DNA from: Pleionea sp041589565 | GTDB taxonomy: Bacteria > Pseudomonadota > Gammaproteobacteria > Enterobacterales > Kangiellaceae | Length of the DNA stretch: 40,429 nucleotides | Direction: 5' to 3' | Assembly (NCBI GenBank): GCA_041589565.1 | Contig: JBFHVL010000003.1 | Location: forward strand, 1-40,429 | Shown: in pieces, positions 7,993-16,310 of the stretch | How the letters are laid out: the number at the start of each line of letters is the position of its first letter | Position numbering within the stretch: the first letter of the stretch is position 1 | Program-made: the position numbers and the translations under genes | The notes under the pieces: model-generated | What the model was told of the DNA's origin: nothing | What the model saw: only the letters and a program-made list of their open reading frames with translations | Database searches by the model: none

Positions 7993-10329
7993 CTAGCTCA
8001 CTCCATTGATTGTTATGCCACTGGAGATTGTTCCCAGCTCACCAAAATAAAAATAATGCTCCGAACTCGGTGCGGAGCCATATCCAGAAGGTGAAATTTC
8101 ATTAAAGGTCATGTTGTTAATTCGCACAACACCCTCTACATCTAAAATAGCGTTCATGATTTGACTGAAATAAATCACACCTTCTGGACCAAGAGTCACT
8201 CGATGCAAAACACCACCAGCCACACCGGGTTTCGGATCGCGATACAATACCTGTTGCACTTCGGTGATCACATCACTGGCCACGTAATTCGCGTCAACTT
8301 CGAGATCGAGTTGCAATCGAGCATCTTCAGCCAACGCAGGTTTTACATCAATGGCAGCATCGGGTTCACTCATGTTAATCAAGCTGGCAAGAATGGAAGT
8401 TTGCAGCTGTGAGTCGCCGATAAAATAAATTACCGCTCGTTTTTCAAATCGTTGCGAGTCCCAGCGGAAAACGCCTTTTACCGCTTCAACACCGAGCACA
8501 CGATGCGCAGCAGCTTCAAGGTCTACCAACGAAATAGTTCGACCTAACAACAATCCGGTGTTGGGAGCATAGGCTTTTAAATCTTGTTCCGATTCGGCAT
8601 CACCACCACCAAAGGCGGGCAAAATATTTTTTACATTGCGCAACCCCGAAACGGGTTTTGCGAGTTGAATAATTGATCCTGCTGGCGGAACAGCAGCGCC
8701 CGCACCATACCGATAGTTGGCAACAATGGCCGCACCGCTCGGTAATCGAGCACCACCACCAAATTCAATCACGCTCGCTCCTGCCTCGTCGTGACGAACC
8801 ACATAGATCCGATCGCTGTCTTTGGCTCCAAAAAAACTGTTCACTTGTTGCCAACGAACACCATCCACATAAATTTCTAATGTGGATTTAAAACCTTGAT
8901 CATTGCTTGCAGGTAAATAGGTAAGCGGTTTCTTTTTCAGCTCAAAGCTTTGCCACATTTGCGTTGCATCACCTACGCCCAATAATTCATTAAACACCGA
9001 TTCACCGCGTGAAGCCTTGATGCTATTACCGTAAAGATGAACCGGTGACATCAGCTCTTTGTTCCACTCAGGTGATGCATCAATGTCGGCAGTTTGTGTT
9101 GCAGAGTCGAGCGATCCGGTGGTGTAAACACCTTCCGATAGTGCATCTTCCATTAAAATGTTGACGTTGCTGATTCGCGACTCATCGTGAAAATTTCGAA
9201 GTCTAATCGAGTCTGTTTGTGTTAGCTGATCTTTTTCGGGAATGAGCACTCGCGCAGCATCAGAAATACCAAAGTAAGCATTAATTTTTGTTCGGTCGTT
9301 GCCGCTCCAGGACAAGCTCGAACTTAAATTGAGTTCACTGACTTTCGATGTAATATCAGGGCTCGTGATTTCCCCAGCATCGCCGCCGTCGGCATCCACC
9401 AAAGTAGAAGTTAATCCTGAAAGCACCACCTGATCACTCACGTCGTGCGAATTAACCGTGCGCACTTTTAATTCACCTTGATTTTCGAACAACACAAACT
9501 CACCGGTTCGAACGGGTGCGCGAGAATCGAGTAGTACTTTTGAACCATTAAAAGGATTCGACGCTCGCCATAACGGCATAGCGTTACCCAGTGTGTAAAT
9601 TCGCAGTTCCGAATACTTTGCATTGGCAGGCACGGAAACATTACTCGAGAAGAAGATTTCTGTTGCCGGACGTTTTGATCTTAACGATACCGTTCGAATG
9701 TCAGAAACATATACTGCCTTCAGCGTGCCATTAAAACTAAGTACAATCGGCAACCCTTTTTTAATACGTAAACTATTGGGTGCAACTAATACCGAACTTA
9801 AAGTCGATGAAGTGATTGAGTCAATTACTGCCCGTTCAATAAGCAACTTATTAATTCGAGGTTCCAGCAAAATATCTTGTTCAATTTCGAATACCTGTGG
9901 CGGATTACCATCGAACTCCCCACTTCGAAACCCGGTGGCCGAAGGCAAGGTAACCAATCGTTTTCCTTCTGCTTCTGCCGCCAACCAGACTTCAGCAGCA
10001 ATCGCCGGTCGAGGTATATAGCCCAACAACTCCGTTAGCTTTCTGGTTACCTCTGGCAGATGGCTGGTTTTTAAATAGCTATTGTTAGCAATCAGCGCAT
10101 CATAAAAACTTAGAGAATCAAACAAATAAGCGATCATCTCCACCAACATCACACCAAAATCTTTTTCTCCACGCGCTCGCCAGTGATGAAGCGCAGGTGT
10201 GCGACCAATGCTATCGAGAATCGCCAATCGCCATTCAGGAAAAATGCCTAATGCTCGAGGCAACGCCGCTAAACCAGCATCAATAGTTTGCAACTTTGGA
10301 AAGTCTGTTTCATCACAAGGACAAGTCAT
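7993..10329 (-). CDS. Baseplate J-like wedge protein, second copy
   Basis: A 778-residue protein. The N-terminus, MTCPCDETDFPKLQTIDAGL followed by RARGEKDFGVMLVEMIAYLF, and the C-terminal third (GGGDAESEQDLKAYAP, VDLEAAAHRVLGVEAVKGVF, SQIMNAILDVEGVVRINN) carry the baseplate J / T4 gp6-like pattern seen in eCIS wedge proteins. It overlaps the preceding J-like gene by 4 nt and abuts the gpI-like gene, so the three wedge proteins are translationally linked. Two J-like genes in a row probably give a two-component wedge (gp6/gp7-like roles). Which takes which role cannot be told from sequence. Confidence 0.83.
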   Translation of the reverse strand: MTCPCDETDFPKLQTIDAGLAALPRALGIFPEWRLAILDSIGRTPALHHWRARGEKDFGVMLVEMIAYLFDSLSFYDALIANNSYLKTSHLPEVTRKLTELLGYIPRPAIAAEVWLAAEAEGKRLVTLPSATGFRSGEFDGNPPQVFEIEQDILLEPRINKLLIERAVIDSITSSTLSSVLVAPNSLRIKKGLPIVLSFNGTLKAVYVSDIRTVSLRSKRPATEIFFSSNVSVPANAKYSELRIYTLGNAMPLWRASNPFNGSKVLLDSRAPVRTGEFVLFENQGELKVRTVNSHDVSDQVVLSGLTSTLVDADGGDAGEITSPDITSKVSELNLSSSLSWSGNDRTKINAYFGISDAARVLIPEKDQLTQTDSIRLRNFHDESRISNVNILMEDALSEGVYTTGSLDSATQTADIDASPEWNKELMSPVHLYGNSIKASRGESVFNELLGVGDATQMWQSFELKKKPLTYLPASNDQGFKSTLEIYVDGVRWQQVNSFFGAKDSDRIYVVRHDEAGASVIEFGGGARLPSGAAIVANYRYGAGAAVPPAGSIIQLAKPVSGLRNVKNILPAFGGGDAESEQDLKAYAPNTGLLLGRTISLVDLEAAAHRVLGVEAVKGVFRWDSQRFEKRAVIYFIGDSQLQTSILASLINMSEPDAAIDVKPALAEDARLQLDLEVDANYVASDVITEVQQVLYRDPKPGVAGGVLHRVTLGPEGVIYFSQIMNAILDVEGVVRINNMTFNEISPSGYGSAPSSEHYFYFGELGTISSGITINGVS

Positions 10330-12764
10330 GCGCCACCCTCCATGATCAATCGCACCGAACCTCGTTCGGGTAACAGTGGGTTATTGGTAACCGAAATTAG
10401 TTCGTTGATGGCTACGCTGAAATTAAACTCAGCGAAAGGACGCCAATCAAACCATCCTCGCCTTCTAATTCTCATTCCATTCACTGCGTGAACGCCGGGG
10501 ACATCTTGAATGTTGGCCGCTAATTGAGTACGCGAAAGCGGCGTACCAAAAGTGAAATTATCCGGATCAAAAAATCCCGATTGACTGATATCACCAAACA
10601 ATTGCTTAAGCACTGCTGCTTTTACCTGGCCTCGATAAGCATCCAAGCGAACACAAACTTTTATTTCCAAATCAATATTGGCGTACACCGGATCCTTAAC
10701 ACACACATCACGACTCACCATGCGCACACGATCCAGTGTGTTTTTTAATTCGGTCCGTTGTTCATTCAATAATCCACCCGAATCCAATGGATCGGGTGTC
10801 ACAAATACGGTAGGCCAACTGCCTGTCCAACGAAAGGTTGCTCCCGCTTTTTGAACCCAATCGAGTCGCTCGGAAATTTCCACATAGTCTTCAGGTTTTA
10901 CTGCTCGGTAAGTGATGGATTGATAAGCTTGTGGAACATTAATTTTTATTTGTTCTTCGCTTTCTTCATCGCGACCACCACTTGCAGCGACTGGATTGGT
11001 AATTGAATCGACAAATGCCGGACGGGTGGGAGGATCGTTAAACTCCGTTTTAAAACGAATCAAGGTATCGCGCGTTACATTGGTTTGCGCACCATTGCCC
11101 ACGCGATAACGTAGCGCAAACACATCACCATCTTGTGGTGCCAGACCAAATTCACCATCACCGAAACGAATGGTCATACCATCGTTGCTACTATAATCAG
11201 AAAAACTAAATTTCTTACCTAAAGTTTCTGATGTAAACACGGGCCGGTAACTTCCATGCTCCAGAGTGAAGACAGGTTGCGTGGGCATCGCTACTTCTTC
11301 ACCAATTAAACTCGGTAGCCAAAACCAATCGCCGCTTGGTTCTTGTTGCAATACTATTTCTGGATAGCTCAGTTGTGATTTGTCGAGCCAAGTTAATGGT
11401 AAATTTGCTGTCTCTGGCAGTGAGAAGAAAAACTTGACGCGTGCATCGGGATCAAAGTTTTGTGAAAAATTGGTGTTACTACCCGCTCGCTCTATCGCTT
11501 GCGGCAAATCTGCATCGGGACCCAAAGGATCGGCAGCGGGACCAATACGAAATCGTAAAGCGCTTTGATCAATTGGTGGCACGGTTTCTCCAGCCGTAGC
11601 AGGCAATAGATTTGCGCGAAGGGTTAATGTTTCAAGATCAAGATCGAAACCAATGGGTTGATCCCACTCTATTTCGGTGATCAAATCCCCAGTTACTGGA
11701 TCACTCGCTTCAATAGCTTGAATAACACGAACAAACAATCGACGTAATGGAATATCGGGTGTTGTTGGCACCGTGGCCAGTAAAACCCACTTGCCCACCG
11801 GATCAATATCTGCATCGGGTAGAAAGTCGAGTGCATGATGACCCGACAGGGTGAGAGAAAAACTACCTGCGAATAAACAGGTATCGTTTTCATCCCAAAT
11901 ATAGGGGGTAAATGCGTTTCGATTTATCGAGAGTGCAAAGGATTTGCCGAGGTCACTCAATCCTTTTCCAATTTCGAAAACGGTTTGATTAAACAGATCA
12001 GTAATCGGCGTACCGGCCTCCAGTACGCCATCTGCATTGACGGTAACATCAATCCAACTCTGCGCCGCTGCTCCGTTATCGATGGTGTAATCCATCAATT
12101 GCGCAAAATGTTTTAAACTCCGGCGTTGTGTTGCTTCAATAAAATTGCTTTCACGTTGAATACGATCTTGCGCGTAGGAAAATTCATCACCCAAGGCACT
12201 GAGAAGCTCAACCAACATTATGCCCTGATCGGCTTCTAACCGGTCTTGCCAATCCGGATATCGTTGTGACGCAAAATCCGTTAATACCTTTCGATAACTC
12301 CAAAAATCTCGCGCTCGATAGTCCACTGGAAAATCATTGCTTTCCGGTAACGGACATTCGTCTTGTTGATCACGGCAATCAATCTCAGTGGGACAACTGG
12401 CTTTAAATGAAAAAGGAACGTGATTAAAGTAACTGTCTAACGCTGTGTGATGTATCGATAATTGATAAAACCCAAATCCACCCGGTTGCTCAACTATCAG
12501 ATGTAAAGCGGGTCGATTGTCGACCGCTGGTATTGGAGTAATGTGTTGAATCACTGTCACTGACTCGGGCTCTATTTTACTCAACGCAGTAATTTCCACA
12601 TCGTCGGCTGTGATGGTCGATAGACTGGCTAATAATGGCGCGGGAAGATCCAGGTGATGCAAGAAAACAAACAGCTCAAGTTGATCTTCGGCAACCTGAA
12701 CGAAATCAATTCCGGTAACCGTGTCCGATTGTCGAATAAGTTCAATGCGATCAGGTAAGCTCAT
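10326..12764 (-). CDS. Baseplate J-like wedge protein, first copy (Pvc11 class)
   Basis: An 812-residue baseplate wedge protein. The N-terminal domain is diverged and beta-rich. Around residues 145-210 lies the family block PVDYRARDFWSYRKVLTDFA followed by LVELLSALGDEFSYAQDRIQ, and the J-like core begins at ASGGRDEESEEQIKINVPQA near residue 560. The C-terminus, AANIQDVPGVHAVNGMRIRR, matches the J-protein ending. It overlaps the gp25-like gene by 4 nt upstream and the second J-like gene by 4 nt downstream. In related particles such proteins form the wedge that triggers sheath contraction after receptor contact. Confidence 0.87.
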   Translation of the reverse strand: MSLPDRIELIRQSDTVTGIDFVQVAEDQLELFVFLHHLDLPAPLLASLSTITADDVEITALSKIEPESVTVIQHITPIPAVDNRPALHLIVEQPGGFGFYQLSIHHTALDSYFNHVPFSFKASCPTEIDCRDQQDECPLPESNDFPVDYRARDFWSYRKVLTDFASQRYPDWQDRLEADQGIMLVELLSALGDEFSYAQDRIQRESNFIEATQRRSLKHFAQLMDYTIDNGAAAQSWIDVTVNADGVLEAGTPITDLFNQTVFEIGKGLSDLGKSFALSINRNAFTPYIWDENDTCLFAGSFSLTLSGHHALDFLPDADIDPVGKWVLLATVPTTPDIPLRRLFVRVIQAIEASDPVTGDLITEIEWDQPIGFDLDLETLTLRANLLPATAGETVPPIDQSALRFRIGPAADPLGPDADLPQAIERAGSNTNFSQNFDPDARVKFFFSLPETANLPLTWLDKSQLSYPEIVLQQEPSGDWFWLPSLIGEEVAMPTQPVFTLEHGSYRPVFTSETLGKKFSFSDYSSNDGMTIRFGDGEFGLAPQDGDVFALRYRVGNGAQTNVTRDTLIRFKTEFNDPPTRPAFVDSITNPVAASGGRDEESEEQIKINVPQAYQSITYRAVKPEDYVEISERLDWVQKAGATFRWTGSWPTVFVTPDPLDSGGLLNEQRTELKNTLDRVRMVSRDVCVKDPVYANIDLEIKVCVRLDAYRGQVKAAVLKQLFGDISQSGFFDPDNFTFGTPLSRTQLAANIQDVPGVHAVNGMRIRRRGWFDWRPFAEFNFSVAINELISVTNNPLLPERGSVRLIMEGGA

Positions 12765-13138
12765 ATGCTCACCGTCAAATTTAAGTACTGGTGAGTTCCA
12801 CGCGCAATAATTGCGTAACCCACTCGAATATCCAGTTTTTCGTCAATTGCTTTTACCGAGACTTCTCGTACTTTGATGACACCACTCAACCAACGGTCGA
12901 GCGCTTGATAGATGGTTGTTTGCGCCAAAGTTGCCGCAACTTCACCACTGGGAGAAAATACCAACCGTTTCACGCCGCAGCCAAACTCGGGACGATTGAT
13001 TCGCTCACCCGGTGACGTCATCAATACTTGCATGATCAATTGTTTTACATGACTTTCGTAATCGGGTTCTTTCCTTAGTTGGCCATCACCTTCATTAATC
13101 GAAAACGGATAAGCAATACCAAGATATGTTTCGGTCAT
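12761..13138 (-). CDS. gp25-like baseplate wedge protein (Pvc9 class)
   Basis: A 125-residue protein of the T4 gp25 / P2 gpW family. The block MQVLMTSPGERINRPEFGCG followed by VKRLVF is the family's core signature, with the E-R-x-x-R-P-E-F-G motif in place. Family members sit at the baseplate periphery and nucleate sheath assembly. The length is normal for the family. A GAGG/AGG-rich leader lies just upstream of the ATG and the stop overlaps the next gene by 4 nt. Confidence 0.93.
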   Translation of the reverse strand: MTETYLGIAYPFSINEGDGQLRKEPDYESHVKQLIMQVLMTSPGERINRPEFGCGVKRLVFSPSGEVAATLAQTTIYQALDRWLSGVIKVREVSVKAIDEKLDIRVGYAIIARGTHQYLNLTVSI

Positions 13139-13148
13139 CCTGTTTTCC

Positions 13149-13493
13149 TCACATGATATTTACAGTGGCTTGGGTGTTGGCAACGATCACTTTTCCTTGC
13201 GGAGCTTGAGTTGCGGCTAAACACAAACCAACACTATTCGAAGACAGAGTAGCAACTCCATTTACCGTAGTTTTAAGATCGCTTTTCACCCACTGCACCG
13301 TGACACAAGGACTGGGTATAGGCGACGGCGCTGCCGGTATTTGAAACGGGCAGCCGGAAATAACAAAGGTGTCTGTCGCAAGTGCAAGCGCAACTTCGTT
13401 CGCTTTAGCACTAACGTTGGTTGAAATAATTTGCACACTTCCACCATGCGGACATTGCAATGTCGAACTCGCTGTTAATGCTTGACCAGACAT
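13149..13493 (-). CDS. PAAR-like spike tip protein (Pvc10 class)
   Basis: A 114-residue protein with the small, Gly/Ser/Pro-rich composition of PAAR-like tip proteins that cap the spike and pierce the target membrane. Cys and His residues (LQCPHGGS near the start, ISGCPFQIP in the middle, SPCVTVQW and VGLCLAAT further on) could coordinate the metal at the apex. Its place directly after the spike gene and before gp25 agrees with this. AAGG lies 8 nt upstream of the ATG. The canonical PAAR repeat itself is not visible, so it belongs to the diverged eCIS type. Confidence 0.82.
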   Translation of the reverse strand: MSGQALTASSTLQCPHGGSVQIISTNVSAKANEVALALATDTFVISGCPFQIPAAPSPIPSPCVTVQWVKSDLKTTVNGVATLSSNSVGLCLAATQAPQGKVIVANTQATVNIM

Positions 13494-13529
13494 ATCGAAT
13501 ACCTTCTCTATTTTTTCAGCAACTCATTA

Positions 13530-14084
13530 TTAAGTTACTTTAAATGCACCGTTATTAATTGTGACGCCACTTGATCCTACTTCTACTTTTCCTGGTGCCG
13601 ATTCAGACACAACACCAATGCCACCAACCGTATGCGATGCCGTGCCCGCTTCGGTTGTTACTTCACTGTTCCAGGTTGTACTAACGTTTTGTTGATTGGT
13701 GATCACTACTTCGCCAAGGTTATCGTCGATATTCAAATGTACGTTTTCTGTTTTTAACATGCGGTTTTCTGCCGTTAATACTTCAGGCGGTAATTGCCCA
13801 TCACTCCAAAAACATCCCGTCCAGATCGGGTAAGAAGGATCACCGCCTTCAAACTCGATCCAAACACCCGCATCAACTGGCGGTAGAAAATAAAATCCCA
13901 CATCCGGACCTGCGTAAGGTACACACGGCATTGCCCACACCGGATTGTCACCCAGCACTGCCGGCACCGTGACTTGCAACCGACCTTTTTGCCCTAACAG
14001 ATCATTGTTATCGACAACCACACCACGATACTTTCCGTAAAAATGTGATCGAATCCAGGTCTCAATATCTTCTATTCGATTCAT
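13530..14084 (-). CDS. Spike protein, gp5/gpV-like with OB fold
   Basis: A 184-residue protein. Residues about 14-105 (FYGKYRGVVVDNNDLLGQKG, RLQVTVPAVLG, VGFYFLPPVDAGVWIEFEGG, PSYPIWTGCFWSDG) are the gp5 OB-fold / baseplate assembly protein V domain shared by VgrG and Pvc8. The C-terminal 60 residues are strand-forming (VHLNIDDNLGEVVITNQQNV, then GVTINNGAFKVT), consistent with a short triple-stranded beta-helix spike. In PVC this module is fused to the gp27-like hub; here the hub is the separate gene immediately upstream, 11 nt away. The two products are expected to assemble as a 3+3 complex. Confidence 0.9.
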   Translation of the reverse strand: MNRIEDIETWIRSHFYGKYRGVVVDNNDLLGQKGRLQVTVPAVLGDNPVWAMPCVPYAGPDVGFYFLPPVDAGVWIEFEGGDPSYPIWTGCFWSDGQLPPEVLTAENRMLKTENVHLNIDDNLGEVVITNQQNVSTTWNSEVTTEAGTASHTVGGIGVVSESAPGKVEVGSSGVTINNGAFKVT

Positions 14085-14095
14085 CTCAAATCATC

Positions 14096-15151
14096 CTAAT
14101 TCCACGCATTACGTATTAGTTCAATCGCCATCACATGATCTTCTTCGTTGATCGAATGCACTACGCGCGATACCAAATACTTTCCGGAATGACGTTCACC
14201 CGCACCGACCAAATTAACTAAAGTATGTGCTCGAACCACATCACCCAAAGTTGAAAATCGTGCAGTCAGTTTTACTTTTACAAACCAACCATGATCGATT
14301 AATGCCGCATTACCTCGCGACGATAAATCACCCGCATCGTCACTCGGCACTGCCAAATGAATTTTTCGAATTTCACTTACCACATCGGCTAAATGATTGT
14401 TAGCAAGTCCAGTGATGGAGCTGCGTTCACTATCGCCATTAATTTGGCTTAAACTGTTTAAGTCGAGTTGTGTCAGATTCGACGAAACGGGTCGCTCGGT
14501 ATTCCAATGAATCGTTACCTCATCCACGTTGGGATTTGGTACATTTATTCGAAACTCGACTTCCGGTTCACCACCAACCGGAGGCGATTTAAAATTTCCC
14601 ACAGTAATGCCTGGTGCTTCTTCGGTAAGCCAAAACCAGAAGCCATTTCGTTTCGCCAGCTTACGAATAAAACGAAGGTCGCTCTCGCGTTGTACTAACG
14701 AGTGTTTTAAATCGGTATGAACGGTATTGGTTACATCCACATTCGGAACCATCGCGTATTGCGCCAAAATAGTCATCACCACCGTTGAATCGTTCACATT
14801 GGAATGAACAGCGGCTTTGTTTTCTCGATCTAGCGCAACGCTCGAATCCATACCAAACACATCAACGACAGACCCATCACCTCCTTGCACTATGGATATC
14901 GCCTGACGAACGACTGGACCATTCACTAATATTTTTGGTATGGGTTCGCCGGGAATTACCACCGATAAAATACTTTCCGGACCCAACAAAGATTCCGAAA
15001 GCAACGGTAAATCACCTTCTTCAATGTTGAATCCGTAACGTAATCGATACTGAGTAGTTTGATTGATCGATTCGATCACTTCGATTTCACTCGGCACTGG
15101 CATGTTAGGATCCGGTAATCCGTTCGGCAAAATTGCCGCACCAATAGGCAT
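14096..15151 (-). CDS. Baseplate hub protein, gp27 / late control D-like
   Basis: A 351-residue protein of the phage late control gene D (gpD/gp27) family, which forms the trimeric hub joining tube and spike. Diagnostic stretches are LAQYAMVPNVDVTNTVHTDL, QRESDLRFIRKLAKRNGFWF (the strongest gpD signature) and GSGKYLVSR-like GERHSGKYLVSRVVHSINEE near the end. It is the N-terminal half of what PVC encodes as one Pvc8/VgrG-like chain. Neighbours are the LysM adaptor (29 nt upstream) and the OB-fold spike (11 nt downstream). Confidence 0.9.
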   Translation of the reverse strand: MPIGAAILPNGLPDPNMPVPSEIEVIESINQTTQYRLRYGFNIEEGDLPLLSESLLGPESILSVVIPGEPIPKILVNGPVVRQAISIVQGGDGSVVDVFGMDSSVALDRENKAAVHSNVNDSTVVMTILAQYAMVPNVDVTNTVHTDLKHSLVQRESDLRFIRKLAKRNGFWFWLTEEAPGITVGNFKSPPVGGEPEVEFRINVPNPNVDEVTIHWNTERPVSSNLTQLDLNSLSQINGDSERSSITGLANNHLADVVSEIRKIHLAVPSDDAGDLSSRGNAALIDHGWFVKVKLTARFSTLGDVVRAHTLVNLVGAGERHSGKYLVSRVVHSINEEDHVMAIELIRNAWN

Positions 15152-15180
15152 TAATTCATAGCTCCAAAAGTCACTAAGGT

Positions 15181-15453
15181 TTAACTTTTTGCTGGTATTT
15201 TTATTTCGCGTTGTTCAGTTAACACTTCAGCGGTCATTGCATCATTCAGTTCCGCGATTCGCCAATAACCCGTAGCGTTCGATAGATAATGCGTCGCTAA
15301 GTGATCTAATCGTTCGCCTTGTTTTAAAATATGAATACCACGCAAAGTTTGTTCACTAATATGCGCAAAACCCGTAACCGATACGTCTCGACCACGCGCA
15401 TCTTTTAAGATGTAGATATTGGCTTTTGCGTAACGACTTTTACTATCAAACAT
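15181..15453 (-). CDS. Small LysM-domain tube/baseplate adaptor (Pvc7 C-terminal class)
   Basis: A 90-residue protein. The second half (LRGIHILKQGERLDHLATHY, LSNATGYWRIAELND, REIKIPAK) is a LysM-like fold of the P2 gpX / T4 gp53 type used in contractile tails to hold wedge and tube together, not to bind peptidoglycan. There is no signal peptide. AGGA lies 8 nt upstream of the ATG. The upstream gene supplies the matching tube-like half of Afp7/Pvc7. Confidence 0.87.
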   Translation of the reverse strand: MFDSKSRYAKANIYILKDARGRDVSVTGFAHISEQTLRGIHILKQGERLDHLATHYLSNATGYWRIAELNDAMTAEVLTEQREIKIPAKS

Positions 15454-15462
15454 TTCGTATTC

Positions 15463-16254
15463 CTATATCGGTAACATGTTAATGATTGACTCAACACTGT
15501 TCGCTAAATTAGCAGTCGCCAAAACTTCTTTTTGACCGCGGGTAAATTTGTAACAAGCAGTCGCTATGTCGACCGCCGCACCACTTGCAGGATCACCACT
15601 GACACGAACCAGATCGTTTAAATCCAACACGCGTAAACCAATGGTCGCTTTCGCCCGAGTGGGATATAAAATGGGAGAAAATTGTTGCTCTTCAATCGAT
15701 AGACTGGTCACACGAACGGGAACAATTCTTCCGGGTCCCCAAAAAAATAAAACGATCGGCACCTGTTTTCTTTCAAGCTGTTCAGTGAGTCCCGTAAGAC
15801 TTCCACCCACTTCCAATCCGCCCGCCGAAATAGACACCGAACCACTCACGGTTCCTAACAATCCACCCAGCAATGAATCGCCCGGCGGATACATCAACAT
15901 TTCAATCGCAGCAATGCGATCAGCTACGCCACTGATAAATGCCACCGGATGAGTTTCCGGTTTTTCTAAGGCATCGCTCGCATCAAGCATTAAATCGAGC
16001 GAAAATGTTTCTTGCGGATCGTAGGGTTGCGACAATGCTAATTTTTGCTCATTGGTTAAATCAGCACGTTGTATCTGGCCTTCTTCATTTAAAGAAACTT
16101 CTCGCGTCGGTGGCTGCCAAGGCGTAAGTGTGCGACTCATGGTTTCCGGGTTATATTGAAAAATAATAATGTTCGGAATTGGAATCAGCATTGGCGCACC
16201 GAAATAAATCAATGCGCCTTTTAAAGTTGTTGGTGTGCGTGAGTAACCTGTCAT
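15463..16254 (-). CDS. CIS tube-like adaptor protein (Pvc7 N-terminal class)
   Basis: A 263-residue protein. The opening FGAPMLIPIPNIIIFQYNPE followed by TMSRTL, and QVPIVLFFWGPGRIVPVRVT, FSPILYPTRAKATIGLRVLD further on, are the typical blocks of the contractile-injection-system tube-protein domain found in Afp7/Pvc7. It is expected to form the first ring between hub and tube. A 56-nt gap separates it from the giant DUF4157 gene, one of the largest gaps inside the operon, and no strong ribosome binding site is visible. Confidence 0.85.
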   Translation of the reverse strand: MTGYSRTPTTLKGALIYFGAPMLIPIPNIIIFQYNPETMSRTLTPWQPPTREVSLNEEGQIQRADLTNEQKLALSQPYDPQETFSLDLMLDASDALEKPETHPVAFISGVADRIAAIEMLMYPPGDSLLGGLLGTVSGSVSISAGGLEVGGSLTGLTEQLERKQVPIVLFFWGPGRIVPVRVTSLSIEEQQFSPILYPTRAKATIGLRVLDLNDLVRVSGDPASGAAVDIATACYKFTRGQKEVLATANLANSVESIINMLPI

Positions 16255-16310
16255 TACTTTTCTCTATTTCGCGATTTCAATTTCCTATTCACTATTAAAA
16301 TTATTCAGTG

